Below are positions 26,831 to 35,168 of a stretch of DNA of 64,000 nucleotides, piece by piece. The DNA lies in contig JAOASM010000050.1 in NCBI GenBank assembly GCA_030158665.1, positions 124,001-188,000 of the forward strand, written 5' to 3'. Origin of the DNA: Sediminibacterium sp. Its GTDB lineage: Bacteria; Bacteroidota; Bacteroidia; Chitinophagales; Chitinophagaceae. The notes below the pieces were generated by a model that had not been told where the DNA came from, ran no database searches, and was given only the letters and a program-made list of their open reading frames with translations. Both the position numbers and the translations under genes were made by a program. Numbering within the stretch: position 1 is the first letter of the stretch; each line of letters starts with the position of its first letter.

Positions 26831-28210
26831 TTATTGCTTGTGCTTTTCTTTCCAAAGCTGATTGAATGTCTTTGAAGGGAACTGTAAAGGAACTCTTTGT
26901 TTAGCCCATCCTTTAAATATTTTATTGACTACCCAGTTCTTAATTGTTGCATTACCCTGGTTCATTAACATTCTATTCAAAGATGCCTGTTTCCAAATTT
27001 TCCATGCAAACTCTTCGGAAAAACTACTTTCTCCAGCCACTACCGACTCCCTTCTGTTTTCTAATAAAAGCTCATGAAGATTTATTTTAACAGGACATAC
27101 AGCAGTACAATTACCACATAAACTAGATGCAAAACTTAAATGCTTATAATCGTGCATACCTCTTAAATGAGGCGTAATCACACTTCCGATTGGGCCACTA
27201 TACGTTGTCTCATAGGCGTGTCCTCCAATATTCTTATAGATTGGGCAAGCATTTAAACAAGCGCCGCAACGAATACAATAAAGCGCTTCTCTGCTCTTTG
27301 CGTTCGCTAGTAAATTGGTTCTGCCATTATCTAATAAGATAACATACATCTCTTCTGGACCATCCGCTTCATCAGATTGTTTAGGGCCACTAATGATACT
27401 ATTGTATACTGTGACTTGCTGACCAGTGCCATAAGTAGATAACAAAGGCCAAAATAATCCTAAGTCGGTTACAGAAGGAATCACTTTTTCAATTCCAACA
27501 ATGACGATATGTGTTTTAGGAAAAGCAGCAGAAAGTCGGGCGTTCCCCTCATTTTCTGTTAATGCAATTCCACCAATATCAGACAAAATAAAATTAGCAC
27601 CAGTGACGCCAATTTCTGCTTGAACGTATTTTTCTCTCAGATTTTTTCTCGCGACCAAGGTCATTTCCTCAGGCGTCATATTCATATCAGTACCTAATTT
27701 CTCTGCAAATAATTTGGCCACATCCTCTTTACTTTTGTGCATTGCAGGCGTTACAATATGATAAGGCGCTTCGCCATCAAGTTGCTGAATGTATTCACCT
27801 AAATCTGTTTCTACAGATTCTACTCCAATTGATTCTAAGTAAGTGTTTAAATGAATCTCCTCTGTTACCATGCTCTTACTCTTCACCAAGGTTTTACATT
27901 CTTTTTTCTTACAAATAGACCCTATAAAATCAAGTGCTTGTTCGCTATCTTCTGCCCAAAATACTTTTGCACCTCGCTTGGTAATCTGTTCCTCAAATTG
28001 AGTTAAATATAAATCCAAGTGCTCTACTGCCTCCCACTTTTTGTTTTTTGCAAGGGATCTTACTTTCTCTATATCATTGAACTGCATTTTACCCTTAGGT
28101 ACAACCGCATTGTATTTGCCAATATTAAAATTGATTTTTTTTCTATGCGTCCTGTCTAATGCCTTCTCGCTACTTTTTTGATCAAATGATTCTGAGTAAA
28201 TACTTTGCAT
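26831..28210 (-). CDS. lutB: LutB-type iron-sulfur protein
   Basis: 459 residues. An N-terminal LUD domain precedes two ferredoxin-like clusters: CIRCGACLNACPIYKNIGG and SLCGNCTAVCPVKINLHELL (residues ~305-380). In Bacillus, LutABC oxidises L-lactate to pyruvate. LutA and LutC are not adjacent here, so a complete pathway cannot be shown. It follows the DUF3109 gene by 6 bp and is presumably co-transcribed with it. Confidence 0.88.
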   Translation of the reverse strand: MQSIYSESFDQKSSEKALDRTHRKKINFNIGKYNAVVPKGKMQFNDIEKVRSLAKNKKWEAVEHLDLYLTQFEEQITKRGAKVFWAEDSEQALDFIGSICKKKECKTLVKSKSMVTEEIHLNTYLESIGVESVETDLGEYIQQLDGEAPYHIVTPAMHKSKEDVAKLFAEKLGTDMNMTPEEMTLVARKNLREKYVQAEIGVTGANFILSDIGGIALTENEGNARLSAAFPKTHIVIVGIEKVIPSVTDLGLFWPLLSTYGTGQQVTVYNSIISGPKQSDEADGPEEMYVILLDNGRTNLLANAKSREALYCIRCGACLNACPIYKNIGGHAYETTYSGPIGSVITPHLRGMHDYKHLSFASSLCGNCTAVCPVKINLHELLLENRRESVVAGESSFSEEFAWKIWKQASLNRMLMNQGNATIKNWVVNKIFKGWAKQRVPLQFPSKTFNQLWKEKHKQ

Positions 28211-28216
28211 AAAAAC

Positions 28217-28801
28217 TTATTTATTCTCTAAATGTTTTGCAGATGCTTCGAGTGCTTCATAGAATTCAGTTCCGTATTTTCTGATAATCGACTCTTTTAA
28301 GAAAACATAAGCAGGTACTTTTAACTTAACACCAAGATTACAAGCTGCTGCACATAAATCTTCTCTTGGCTCATAGTTCATATACTCAATCGATGGGTCA
28401 GACTTGCTTTGTTGAATTTTAATTGGAAAAAGATGGCAACTAATTGGCTTCTTCCAAGAAATTTTACCATCATTGTACGCTTGCTCGAAAGCGCATTTAA
28501 TAATATTTTGCTCATCCTTATATCCATAAGCACAGATACCTCCATTGATGGTAGGCGTCACCCATCCAAATTCTCTATCATATAAAAACTGTCCCACAGT
28601 TTCAACTTCTTTGATACCCTGCTTGGTCATGTAAGGCTTTACGATTTCGTAAAACTCTTTTACATATTCTTTTTCTTGATTTTCCAAAGGCGCGCCTGCA
28701 TCACCATCTTCACAACAGCCCCCTTTGCATTTATTTAAATCACAAACAAATTGTTCTTCCACTACTTGGTCACTCACTAAAACATGGTCTATTATAATCA
28801 T
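28217..28801 (-). CDS. DUF3109 Cys-rich protein
   Basis: 194 residues. An N-terminal Cys cluster, CDLNKCKGGCCEDGDAGAPL, then NGGICAYGYKDEQNIIKCAF, ISCHLFPI and EDLCAAACNLGV give many conserved cysteines, as in the YkgJ-like zinc or iron-binding group. It is cytoplasmic; the function is unknown. It is the first gene of a pair with lutB, with a clear -7 box upstream. Confidence 0.88.
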   Translation of the reverse strand: MIIIDHVLVSDQVVEEQFVCDLNKCKGGCCEDGDAGAPLENQEKEYVKEFYEIVKPYMTKQGIKEVETVGQFLYDREFGWVTPTINGGICAYGYKDEQNIIKCAFEQAYNDGKISWKKPISCHLFPIKIQQSKSDPSIEYMNYEPREDLCAAACNLGVKLKVPAYVFLKESIIRKYGTEFYEALEASAKHLENK

Positions 28802-28817
28802 ACTAAACGGATTAAAA

Positions 28818-28825
28818 CAAAGGTA
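28818..28825 (-). promoter_or_regulatory. -7 promoter box of the DUF3109-lutB pair (TACCTTTG on minus)
   Basis: An exact TAnnTTTG on the minus strand, 16 nt before the ATG at 28801. It lies in the short gap after gldD. Confidence 0.5.
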
Positions 28826-28836
28826 TTACTAAATGC

Positions 28837-29427
28837 TTAAGATTTCCAATGAAAGCTATTGACAAGCTGTTTTAAATCTTGGTATAAAAAATCAGTCACT
28901 GGAGCCAGGGAATCTGCGTTGGGAGTAGTGTCAAAATAGAGTGCTCCCCTTAAAAAATGGCGACTAGAATCTGTGATGAAAAACTGATAAGGACTTGCTA
29001 CATCTCCTCCCAAGTGAAAAAACACACCTTTTAGCCCATTGGGGTTTTCAAATACAGAGTCTTCAATGAAACTAGCCTTATTTGAATGATTGTTCGCAAA
29101 GTTGTAAGCATCCCGAACCAATACCTCCAACTTGTCTTTTTGGACCGCATTATAGCTAATGTATAAGGTGGCGTTCAGCGTAGGAAATTGCAAGTTCATC
29201 CATCCCTTTTGCTGTTGATTAACACCCCCATTCGCAATTTTTTTGTCCACTACTGCATAGGATGGAATGTCAAACGAATAGGGCAAGTCAATGACCGCAT
29301 TGGAAAGGTAATTTTTATTGGGAAGCTCAATAGCAGGATAGCCAGTCGCTTTTGGCGTAAATCTTGAATTACAAGCAGCAAAGCCCATTGCAGCTACTAC
29401 AGATAAAATGAAGCAGAATTTATACAT
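28837..29427 (-). CDS. gldD: Gliding-motility lipoprotein GldD
   Basis: 196 residues. A lipoprotein signal ends AAMGFAAC (Cys19). The mature start PKATGYPAIELPNKNYLS and the segments WMNLQFPTLNATLYISY, DAYNFANNHSNKASFIED and VFFHLGGDVASPYQFFITDS are GldD-like. In Flavobacterium GldD is needed for gliding and T9SS-linked processes. It overlaps the end of gldE by 8 bp, the conserved gldE-gldD arrangement. Confidence 0.88.
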   Translation of the reverse strand: MYKFCFILSVVAAMGFAACNSRFTPKATGYPAIELPNKNYLSNAVIDLPYSFDIPSYAVVDKKIANGGVNQQQKGWMNLQFPTLNATLYISYNAVQKDKLEVLVRDAYNFANNHSNKASFIEDSVFENPNGLKGVFFHLGGDVASPYQFFITDSSRHFLRGALYFDTTPNADSLAPVTDFLYQDLKQLVNSFHWKS

Positions 29428-30781
29428 TTTCCTGATTGCTAGTAGTGATCGGTGTGATGATAGATTGTACTTTATGGATTCTATTTTTCTGTATCTCTAA
29501 TGCGGTAAAACTAAATTGCTTGTATTTTACCACTTGTTGAACTGCCGGGAATTCTCCGGCCAACTCTAGTATCAAACCAGCAACTGTATCGCTCTCTCCT
29601 TTTACAGCATCAAAGAAGTTAGTAGGTATATCAATAAAATTACAGAAATCAATGATGGCTGTTTTCCCTTCTAAAATATAGTGAAAATCATCAATTTTTT
29701 TAATCATAGATTCTTCTTCGTCAAACTCGTCTTTGATATCTCCCACAATCTCTTCTAAAATATCTTCCAAAGTGATGATACCACTAGTTCCTCCAAATTC
29801 GTCAACGACAATCGCAAAGTGAATTCGCTTAGATTGGAATTCTTTTAATAAGTCTTCGATCATTTTTTGTTCATGCACAAACAATGCAGGACGAATTAAT
29901 TTTTGCCATTGGTAAGCTGCTTCTTCTTGTAAATGTGGAATTAAATCCTTGGTATGAATAATGCCAACAATGGTATCTAAGTCTTCTTTATACACGGGAA
30001 ATCGGCTATAATTATGCTCTTTAACACTTTCTAATAATTCATTGTAAGTGATATTGTCTTCTACTCCGTATACATCTAGCCTTGTTTTCATAATTTGACG
30101 AACAGTGATGTTCCCAAATTTGACAATGCCTTTTAAAATTTTCTTTTCACTATCTAATTGATTGGGCGAAGTAGTTAATTCAATCGCATGATCTAACTCC
30201 TCCATACTGTAAGTATTCCCAGTATCTTTTTGTGCTAATTTTTTTTCAATGAGGTTGGTGTATTTTACCATGAGACCACTCATTCTCGAGAAAATAAAAT
30301 AAACCAATTGAATAATCCCCCCAAAATCTTGAGCAAAGCGAATATTGTTTTGAGTCGCCATCACTTTAGGCATGATTTCACCAAAAAATAAAAGCAATAA
30401 AGTCACTGCTAACACTTTAACAATGAACTCGATACCTGGAACTGGAATTTGGTCAAATACAAATAGATGGTCAATTAAAATATTAGACACAAGGATGATA
30501 CAAATATTAATGAAGCTATTAGCGATTAACATGGAAGTCAATAGTTTCTTTGGGTCTTCCAAAAGATCTACAATCCTTTTAAGTGGCCTGTGGTTTTTTG
30601 TTTTTAAAACTTGGATGTCTTTATAAGACAAGGAGAAGAAAGCAACTTCTGATCCTGCAATGGCAAAAGATAAAAAAAGCAAAATGAAAAGCAGTAAAAG
30701 CAAGCCTGCATCTTGTTGCATTTTTGAAATATCAAAATAAGTGGCTACTAAAAATATAAACTTACTCGAGTGCGCTTCCAT
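29420..30781 (-). CDS. gldE: Gliding-associated transporter-like protein GldE (CNNM/CBS)
   Basis: 453 residues. The DUF21/CNNM membrane domain has about four helices (LLLFILLFLSFAIAGSEVAF). A CBS pair follows (around FPVYKEDLDTIVGIIHTKDL, with VVDEFGGTSGIITLEDILEE), then a CorC/HlyC C-terminal domain (YILEGKTAIIDFCNFID). Genetic work in Flavobacterium links GldE to GldD. The start is annotated at 30781, overlapping mutY by 20 bp; an ATG at 30721 is an alternative. The ssb gene often found before gldE is absent. Confidence 0.88.
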   Translation of the reverse strand: MEAHSSKFIFLVATYFDISKMQQDAGLLLLLFILLFLSFAIAGSEVAFFSLSYKDIQVLKTKNHRPLKRIVDLLEDPKKLLTSMLIANSFINICIILVSNILIDHLFVFDQIPVPGIEFIVKVLAVTLLLLFFGEIMPKVMATQNNIRFAQDFGGIIQLVYFIFSRMSGLMVKYTNLIEKKLAQKDTGNTYSMEELDHAIELTTSPNQLDSEKKILKGIVKFGNITVRQIMKTRLDVYGVEDNITYNELLESVKEHNYSRFPVYKEDLDTIVGIIHTKDLIPHLQEEAAYQWQKLIRPALFVHEQKMIEDLLKEFQSKRIHFAIVVDEFGGTSGIITLEDILEEIVGDIKDEFDEEESMIKKIDDFHYILEGKTAIIDFCNFIDIPTNFFDAVKGESDTVAGLILELAGEFPAVQQVVKYKQFSFTALEIQKNRIHKVQSIITPITTSNQENV

Positions 30782-31850
30782 GGTGGAAAGTTACTAAAAA
30801 ATCATTAATGATCTTTGGAAATGCATATTTCGACAATTGCTTAGGCTTTACCCACAAAGCATTTTGAAGCATTTTAGGCATTTTTGATAATTGAATGCAT
30901 ATAAATCGAGCTTCGATGGTTTGATGCGTCAAAAGCTGCTTAAATAATGGGGGCTGCTTTTTCGCGCCAATATATTTCCATTGAGTTGATGGAAGTCCAA
31001 ATTGATGTTTTAAAACAGATGCGAGATAACTGTCAGAAAATACCGGCATTCGGTCATGTTCAATTAAATAAAATTGAAACAACCCATTCCACACATCCCC
31101 TTCGCCTCTTTTTTGCAACATCCAGGTGCCGTTAAAATTGAAGCAAAAGAAATCAAAATGTCTTTTCTTTTTGGTAATACGCTTTGATTTAACTGGCAGT
31201 TGATTGACTTGATTTACATTGAACGCAACACATTTTGAAGATAAGTTGCATGTAACACAATCTGGATTGCTTGGTGTGCAAACAGTAGCGCCAAAATCCA
31301 TTATCGCTTGATTGTAGACGCCTGGCTCATCCTTTGCAAGATTTTGATTTGCAATCGAATTGAATAATGCTACCCCCTCTTTTGTATCAATGGGTGTAGC
31401 AAGGCCATAGAATCTTGATAAAACTCTATATACATTCCCATCTACTACTGCATAAGGTAAATTGAAAGCAAAAGAAGCTATGGCAGAAGCTGTATAGGGA
31501 CCAATTCCTTTCAATGCCAGTAGCCCTTCATAGGTGTTTGGGAAAACCCCTTTTGACAGTTTCGAGATATGCCTAGCGGTATGCAATAAATTTCTACAAC
31601 GGTTATAATACCCCAAACCTTCCCATAATTTAAAGACTTTTTCATCTTTTGCTTTTGCTAAATCTTGAACTGTTGGATAGGCTTTTATAAACTTTTCATA
31701 ATAAGCCCACCCTTGATCTACCCTTGTTTGCTGTAGAATCACCTCGCTTAACCAAATTTTATAGGGATCTGATTCCCCCTTCCAAGGCATTTCACGATGG
31801 TTGGCTGAATTGTTCCACTTAAGTAGCTGTTGGGTAAAATAGATAGACAT
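30762..31850 (-). CDS. mutY: A/G-specific adenine glycosylase
   Basis: 362 residues from the ATG at 31850; a TTG three codons upstream would lengthen it. It removes A mispaired with 8-oxoG. The catalytic Glu is in WLSEVILQQTRVDQ (residue 36), the helix-hairpin-helix is LKGIGPYTASAIASFAF, and the catalytic Asp is in YAVVDGNVYRVLSR. The [4Fe-4S] motif C-x6-C-x2-C-x5-C is complete (CTPSNPDCVTCNLSSKC). The C-terminal NUDIX-like 8-oxoG domain contains MLQKRGEGDVWNGLFQF. It leads the mutY-gldE-gldD operon. Confidence 0.95.
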   Translation of the reverse strand: MSIYFTQQLLKWNNSANHREMPWKGESDPYKIWLSEVILQQTRVDQGWAYYEKFIKAYPTVQDLAKAKDEKVFKLWEGLGYYNRCRNLLHTARHISKLSKGVFPNTYEGLLALKGIGPYTASAIASFAFNLPYAVVDGNVYRVLSRFYGLATPIDTKEGVALFNSIANQNLAKDEPGVYNQAIMDFGATVCTPSNPDCVTCNLSSKCVAFNVNQVNQLPVKSKRITKKKRHFDFFCFNFNGTWMLQKRGEGDVWNGLFQFYLIEHDRMPVFSDSYLASVLKHQFGLPSTQWKYIGAKKQPPLFKQLLTHQTIEARFICIQLSKMPKMLQNALWVKPKQLSKYAFPKIINDFLVTFHHGSALE

Positions 31851-31862
31851 TAGACGCAAAAT

Positions 31863-31970
31863 TGCCTAAAATTAGGCAGATCACCCATAGTTTATTCAGA
31901 AAATAAGCTAGAATTAGGGGCTAAAATAATCATATATATAAATTATAGTATATATATGAGCCTAAAATTA
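31863..31970. repeat. Inverted and direct repeats between mutY and HU
   Basis: Three structures sit in this AT-rich intergenic stretch. TGCCTAA-AA-TTAGGCA is a palindrome (31863-31878). CATATATATA...TATATATATG is a 10-bp inverted repeat with an 8-nt centre (31931-31958). GCCTAAAATTA occurs twice in direct orientation (31864-31874 and 31960-31970). They lie between the mutY start and the HU promoter and may be binding sites controlling HU or mutY. Confidence 0.5.
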
Positions 31971-32004
31971 TGTTAACAAATGAATAAAAAAAACGATCAT
32001 ATAG

Positions 32005-32035
32005 TTGTAAAAAGTGAAAAATTCATTTATTTTTA
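32005..32035 (+). promoter_or_regulatory. Putative HU promoter (TTG-N20-TATTTTTA)
   Basis: A TTG at 32005-32007 and TATTTTTA at 32028-32035 are 20 nt apart, close to the Bacteroidota -33/-7 spacing. The HU ATG is 26 nt further on. Confidence 0.45.
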
Positions 32036-32061
32036 GTACCAAAACCCCAAAACCAAACTCC

Positions 32062-32346
32062 ATGAGAAAATCTGATCTCATCAATCAAATCTCTGAGAAA
32101 ACGGGAATACCTAAGGTTGATGTTTTAGTCACTTTAGAAACCATGTTCAAAGAAGTAAAAGAAAGTTTAGCAAATGGCCAAAATATCTATATTCGTGGCT
32201 TTGGTAGCTTTATTACTAAGAAAAGAGCCGCAAAAATTGGTAGAAATATCAAAAAGAATATTGCGGTAGAAATTCCAGAACATTTTATTCCTGCTTTCAA
32301 ACCAGCAAAAGAATTCGTAAACGAGGTGAAAAGCAAACGTAAGTAG
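32062..32346 (+). CDS. HU/IHF-family DNA-binding protein
   Basis: 94 residues from the ATG at 32062 (MRKSDLINQISEKTGIPKVD). The beta-arm region IYIRGFGSFITKKRAAKIGR and the Pro-containing stretch VEIPEHFIPAFKPAKEF are standard for HU/IHF proteins. It bends DNA and compacts the nucleoid. The upstream in-frame extension to 32014 crosses the -7 box and is unlikely to be translated. It is followed 25 bp later by a TPR protein gene. Confidence 0.93.
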   Translation: MRKSDLINQISEKTGIPKVDVLVTLETMFKEVKESLANGQNIYIRGFGSFITKKRAAKIGRNIKKNIAVEIPEHFIPAFKPAKEFVNEVKSKRK

Positions 32347-32347
32347 T

Positions 32348-32355
32348 TAACTTTG
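32348..32355 (+). promoter_or_regulatory. -7 promoter box before the TPR gene (TAACTTTG)
   Basis: An exact TAnnTTTG directly after the HU stop codon, 16 nt before the TTG start at 32372. Confidence 0.5.
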
Positions 32356-32371
32356 CAAAAATCTTTTTGCA

Positions 32372-33214
32372 TTGAAAAAACCACAACTTATACTCATCTT
32401 GTTAGGGCTACTACTATTTAGTGTGCTCTACTTTTTCACTCCTAGATTTGCCCCTAAAACGGGCAATGCACCTACCCAATCAGCTGAAAGTCAAACTGTT
32501 ACAACAGAATCGATTTTAAACACAGCTAAATTAGCCCTTTCGGAAAACCAGAAAATATCGCTGCTTTCAATTGAAAATCAATTGAAAAATGCAACGAATG
32601 CGCAGGATAGTTTGAAGTCATTTAAAGCACTAAGTCAGTTCTGGGCAGATTCAGCTCAAAAACTAGCTCCATATTTATATTTCACTTACAGTGCCGCTTT
32701 GTTGGAAAATTCTGAAAAAAGCCTCACTTTTGCAGCCCAGCTGTTGGTAGATAATCTATTAACGCCGGACGCACCACCTGCACTCCAACCTTGGATCGCA
32801 GGAAATGCAAAAGTTCTTTTAGAGAAAGCATTGGTAATCAACCCAAAGAATGACTCAGCAAAAATTAATTTAGGAGCTTGTTATTTATTTGGTAACCTAT
32901 CTGACAATCCTATGCAAGGAATTACAAAGATCAAAGAAGTGGTGGACAAAGATTCAACCAATTCTTATGGTCAATTTATTCTAGCATTGGGTGGTAAAAA
33001 ATCAGGACAATATGATAAAGCAATAGAACGCTTAATCACGGTGTTGAAAATTCAACCCAATCATATTGAAGCTATGATTCACTTGGCAGAGTGTTACGAA
33101 CTGACAGACCAAAAAGCCTTAGCCATTGAATGGTATACGAAAGTTAGCAATAGCGTAAATATACCTGAAGCCAAAGAAGCTATCTCCAAAAGAATACAAG
33201 AATTAAAGAAATAA
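32372..33214 (+). CDS. Membrane-anchored tetratricopeptide-repeat protein
   Basis: 280 residues. One N-terminal membrane helix (LILILLGLLLFSVLYFF) is followed by a helical region with TPR units near the C-terminus (ALVINPKNDSAKINLGACYL, NHIEAMIHLAECYELTDQKA). It starts with TTG at 32372 just after a -7 box. It probably acts as a periplasm-facing scaffold; no specific partner is evident. It lies between HU and a small ribosomal-type protein. Confidence 0.82.
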   Translation: MKKPQLILILLGLLLFSVLYFFTPRFAPKTGNAPTQSAESQTVTTESILNTAKLALSENQKISLLSIENQLKNATNAQDSLKSFKALSQFWADSAQKLAPYLYFTYSAALLENSEKSLTFAAQLLVDNLLTPDAPPALQPWIAGNAKVLLEKALVINPKNDSAKINLGACYLFGNLSDNPMQGITKIKEVVDKDSTNSYGQFILALGGKKSGQYDKAIERLITVLKIQPNHIEAMIHLAECYELTDQKALAIEWYTKVSNSVNIPEAKEAISKRIQELKK

Positions 33215-33241
33215 CATTTTATAACAGAAAAAGAATCGAAC

Positions 33242-33337
33242 ATGCCTTGTGGTAAAAAAAGAAAACGTCATAAAATTGCGACGCACAAAAGAAAAAAACG
33301 TTTAAGAAAAAACCGTCATAAGAAGAAGAACAAATAG
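33242..33337 (+). CDS. 31-residue mS38/bS22-like ribosomal protein (AURKAIP1/COX24 domain)
   Basis: The ATG at 33242 opens a 31-codon frame that begins MPCGKKRKRHKIATHKRKKR and is made almost only of Lys, Arg and His. This wording matches the AURKAIP1/COX24 domain micro-proteins annotated across Bacteroidota; relatives are mitochondrial mS38 and mycobacterial bS22, which bind the 30S decoding region (family knowledge from memory). It is too short for a default gene finder. A strong hairpin follows the stop codon. It is upstream of the RNase G gene. Confidence 0.8.
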   Translation: MPCGKKRKRHKIATHKRKKRLRKNRHKKKNK

Positions 33338-33346
33338 TTCTCTTTC

Positions 33347-33388
33347 AATACAAGCATTTTTCAATTGAGAAATGCTTGTATTCTTTTC
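33347..33388 (+). terminator. Hairpin terminator after the small ribosomal-protein gene
   Basis: Perfect 13-bp arms AATACAAGCATTT/AAATGCTTGTATT, with a 10-nt loop, followed by a short pyrimidine tract (CTTTTCC). The U-tract is weak, so readthrough toward the RNase G gene is possible. Confidence 0.6.
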
Positions 33389-33524
33389 CATTGCACGCCA
33401 CTCCTCTACCTAGCAACTTTACTTTACCTTTTACCTTCCTTTGTAAAGTGGCCGTGTTTTCAAAAAACATAAAGCATTCTCACGCTATCAGGCGAGTTAT
33501 ATGTTGTATTAAAAGTTGCTATTC

Positions 33525-35072
33525 GTGAACAAAGATTTAATTATTAATAGTTCTCCAGATGGGGTTGAAATTGCCCTATTAGAAGACAAGAAATTAGTAG
33601 AAATTCACAATGAAAAGATTGACGCCCGCTTTGCAGTAGGTGATCTATATCTTGGAAAAGTGAAAAAAATAATACCCGGCCTAAATGCCGCTTTTGTAGA
33701 TGTAGGATTTGAGAAAGATGCGTTCTTGCATTATACCGACCTTAGCCCTTATGTAAAATCAATTATTAAGTTCACGCATGATGCGATGAATAACCAAAAT
33801 AATCAATTTGATTTTTCAAAATTCGAATCGGCTCCTGAGATAGTTAAAACAGGAAAAATTAGCGAAGTCTTAAATGGCAAGCCAAATATATTGGTACAAA
33901 TTTTAAAAGAGCCCATCGCAGCTAAAGGCCCTAGATTAACCTGCGAAATTTCATTAGCTGGTCGTTTTGTGGTGCTAACACCATTCAACGAAATCGTTGC
34001 TGTTTCAAAAAAAATTCATTCTTCGGAAGAGCGTAAGCGCCTTCAAAAAATGATGGAATCCATTCGTCCAAAAAACTTTGGTGTGATTGTACGAACCGCT
34101 GCAGAAGGTAAAACCACCGCAGAACTACATGAGGATTTACTCACTTTGGAAACCAACTGGAAAAATATTCAGTCGAATTTAAAAGGTGCAGTCCCTCCTA
34201 CGCGTATCATGAATGAAGAAAGTAAAACTACAAGTATCTTAAGAGATCTTTTAAGCGAAGATTTTAATAAAATTGTAGTGAATGACAAAAGTATTTATGA
34301 TATCACTTTAAGTTATTTACAAAGGATCGCACCCCACAAATCGAATATCATTAGTTTACATACTGGAGATGTTGGCATTTTTGACCAATATGGCATCACT
34401 AAACAAGTGAAGTCTTCTTTTGGGAAAACCATCAATTTGAATAGTGGAGCTTATTTGATTATAGAACATACCGAAGCGCTCCATGTAGTGGACGTAAATA
34501 GCGGATTTAAGAGCGTTAGTAACAATCAAGAAGAAAATGCCTTGCAAACTAATTTGGAGGCAGCAGAAGAAATTGCAAGACAATTAAGACTAAGGGATAT
34601 CGGAGGCATTATTGTCATTGATTTCATTGACATGAAATTGCCAGAACATAAAAAAAAGGTGCAAGAAGCACTTGAAGGTTTTATGAAAACTGATAGAGCA
34701 AGGCATTCCATTTTACCTATATCTAAGTTTGGCCTTTTGCAAGCTACAAGACAAAGAATCAGGCCAGAAGTCAATATCAATACCTCGGAAGATTGTCCTG
34801 CTTGTTCTGGAACAGGTAAAATCACCGCTACTTTGTTATTAGAGGATGAAATGGAAAAGAAGTTGGCTTATTTAGCCACACATGGCCACAAAAAGCTGAC
34901 TTTGTTAGTACACCCTATCATTCACTCGCATCTAACAAAAGGCTTCTTTACAAGCATCATAAAGCGCTGGAGAAAGAAGTATAAATTGAAACTACAATCT
35001 CAAGCATCAAACACAAGTCATTTGGTTGAATACAAGTTTTTAGACGAGCAAATGGAAGAGATAAAATTGTAA
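33525..35072 (+). CDS. rng: Ribonuclease E/G family protein
   Basis: 515 residues from the GTG at 33525 (reading NKDLIINSSPDGVEIALLED); a TTG at 33516 would add three residues. It is an RNase G-type endoribonuclease acting in 16S rRNA maturation and mRNA decay. It has an S1-type domain near residues 35-125 (FAVGDLYLGKVKKIIPGLNA), catalytic Asp motifs LHVVDVNSGF and GIIVIDFIDM, and the zinc-link CPACSGTG. It lacks the long RNase E C-terminal scaffold. A bidirectional terminator follows. Confidence 0.95.
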   Translation: MNKDLIINSSPDGVEIALLEDKKLVEIHNEKIDARFAVGDLYLGKVKKIIPGLNAAFVDVGFEKDAFLHYTDLSPYVKSIIKFTHDAMNNQNNQFDFSKFESAPEIVKTGKISEVLNGKPNILVQILKEPIAAKGPRLTCEISLAGRFVVLTPFNEIVAVSKKIHSSEERKRLQKMMESIRPKNFGVIVRTAAEGKTTAELHEDLLTLETNWKNIQSNLKGAVPPTRIMNEESKTTSILRDLLSEDFNKIVVNDKSIYDITLSYLQRIAPHKSNIISLHTGDVGIFDQYGITKQVKSSFGKTINLNSGAYLIIEHTEALHVVDVNSGFKSVSNNQEENALQTNLEAAEEIARQLRLRDIGGIIVIDFIDMKLPEHKKKVQEALEGFMKTDRARHSILPISKFGLLQATRQRIRPEVNINTSEDCPACSGTGKITATLLLEDEMEKKLAYLATHGHKKLTLLVHPIIHSHLTKGFFTSIIKRWRKKYKLKLQSQASNTSHLVEYKFLDEQMEEIKL

Positions 35073-35112
35073 CTATACATGTATCGACTACCCGCAATGG
35101 GTTGGAGATAAG

Positions 35113-35156
35113 GATATAAAAAAAGACCCCGAAAATTCGGGGTCTTTTTTTATATC
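35113..35156. terminator. Bidirectional terminator between rng and susD
   Basis: The stem GACCCCGAA/TTCGGGGTC is flanked by A7 and T7, and the pairing extends further (21 bp in all). It serves the plus-strand rng and the minus-strand susD, which converge here. Confidence 0.9.
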
Positions 35157-35168
35157 AACCTATTCAGA

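Noticed and set aside
31931..31958. AT-rich inverted repeat as a replication origin or attachment site
   Set aside because: No DnaA-box cluster, no dnaA/dnaN and no integrase or tRNA gene nearby.
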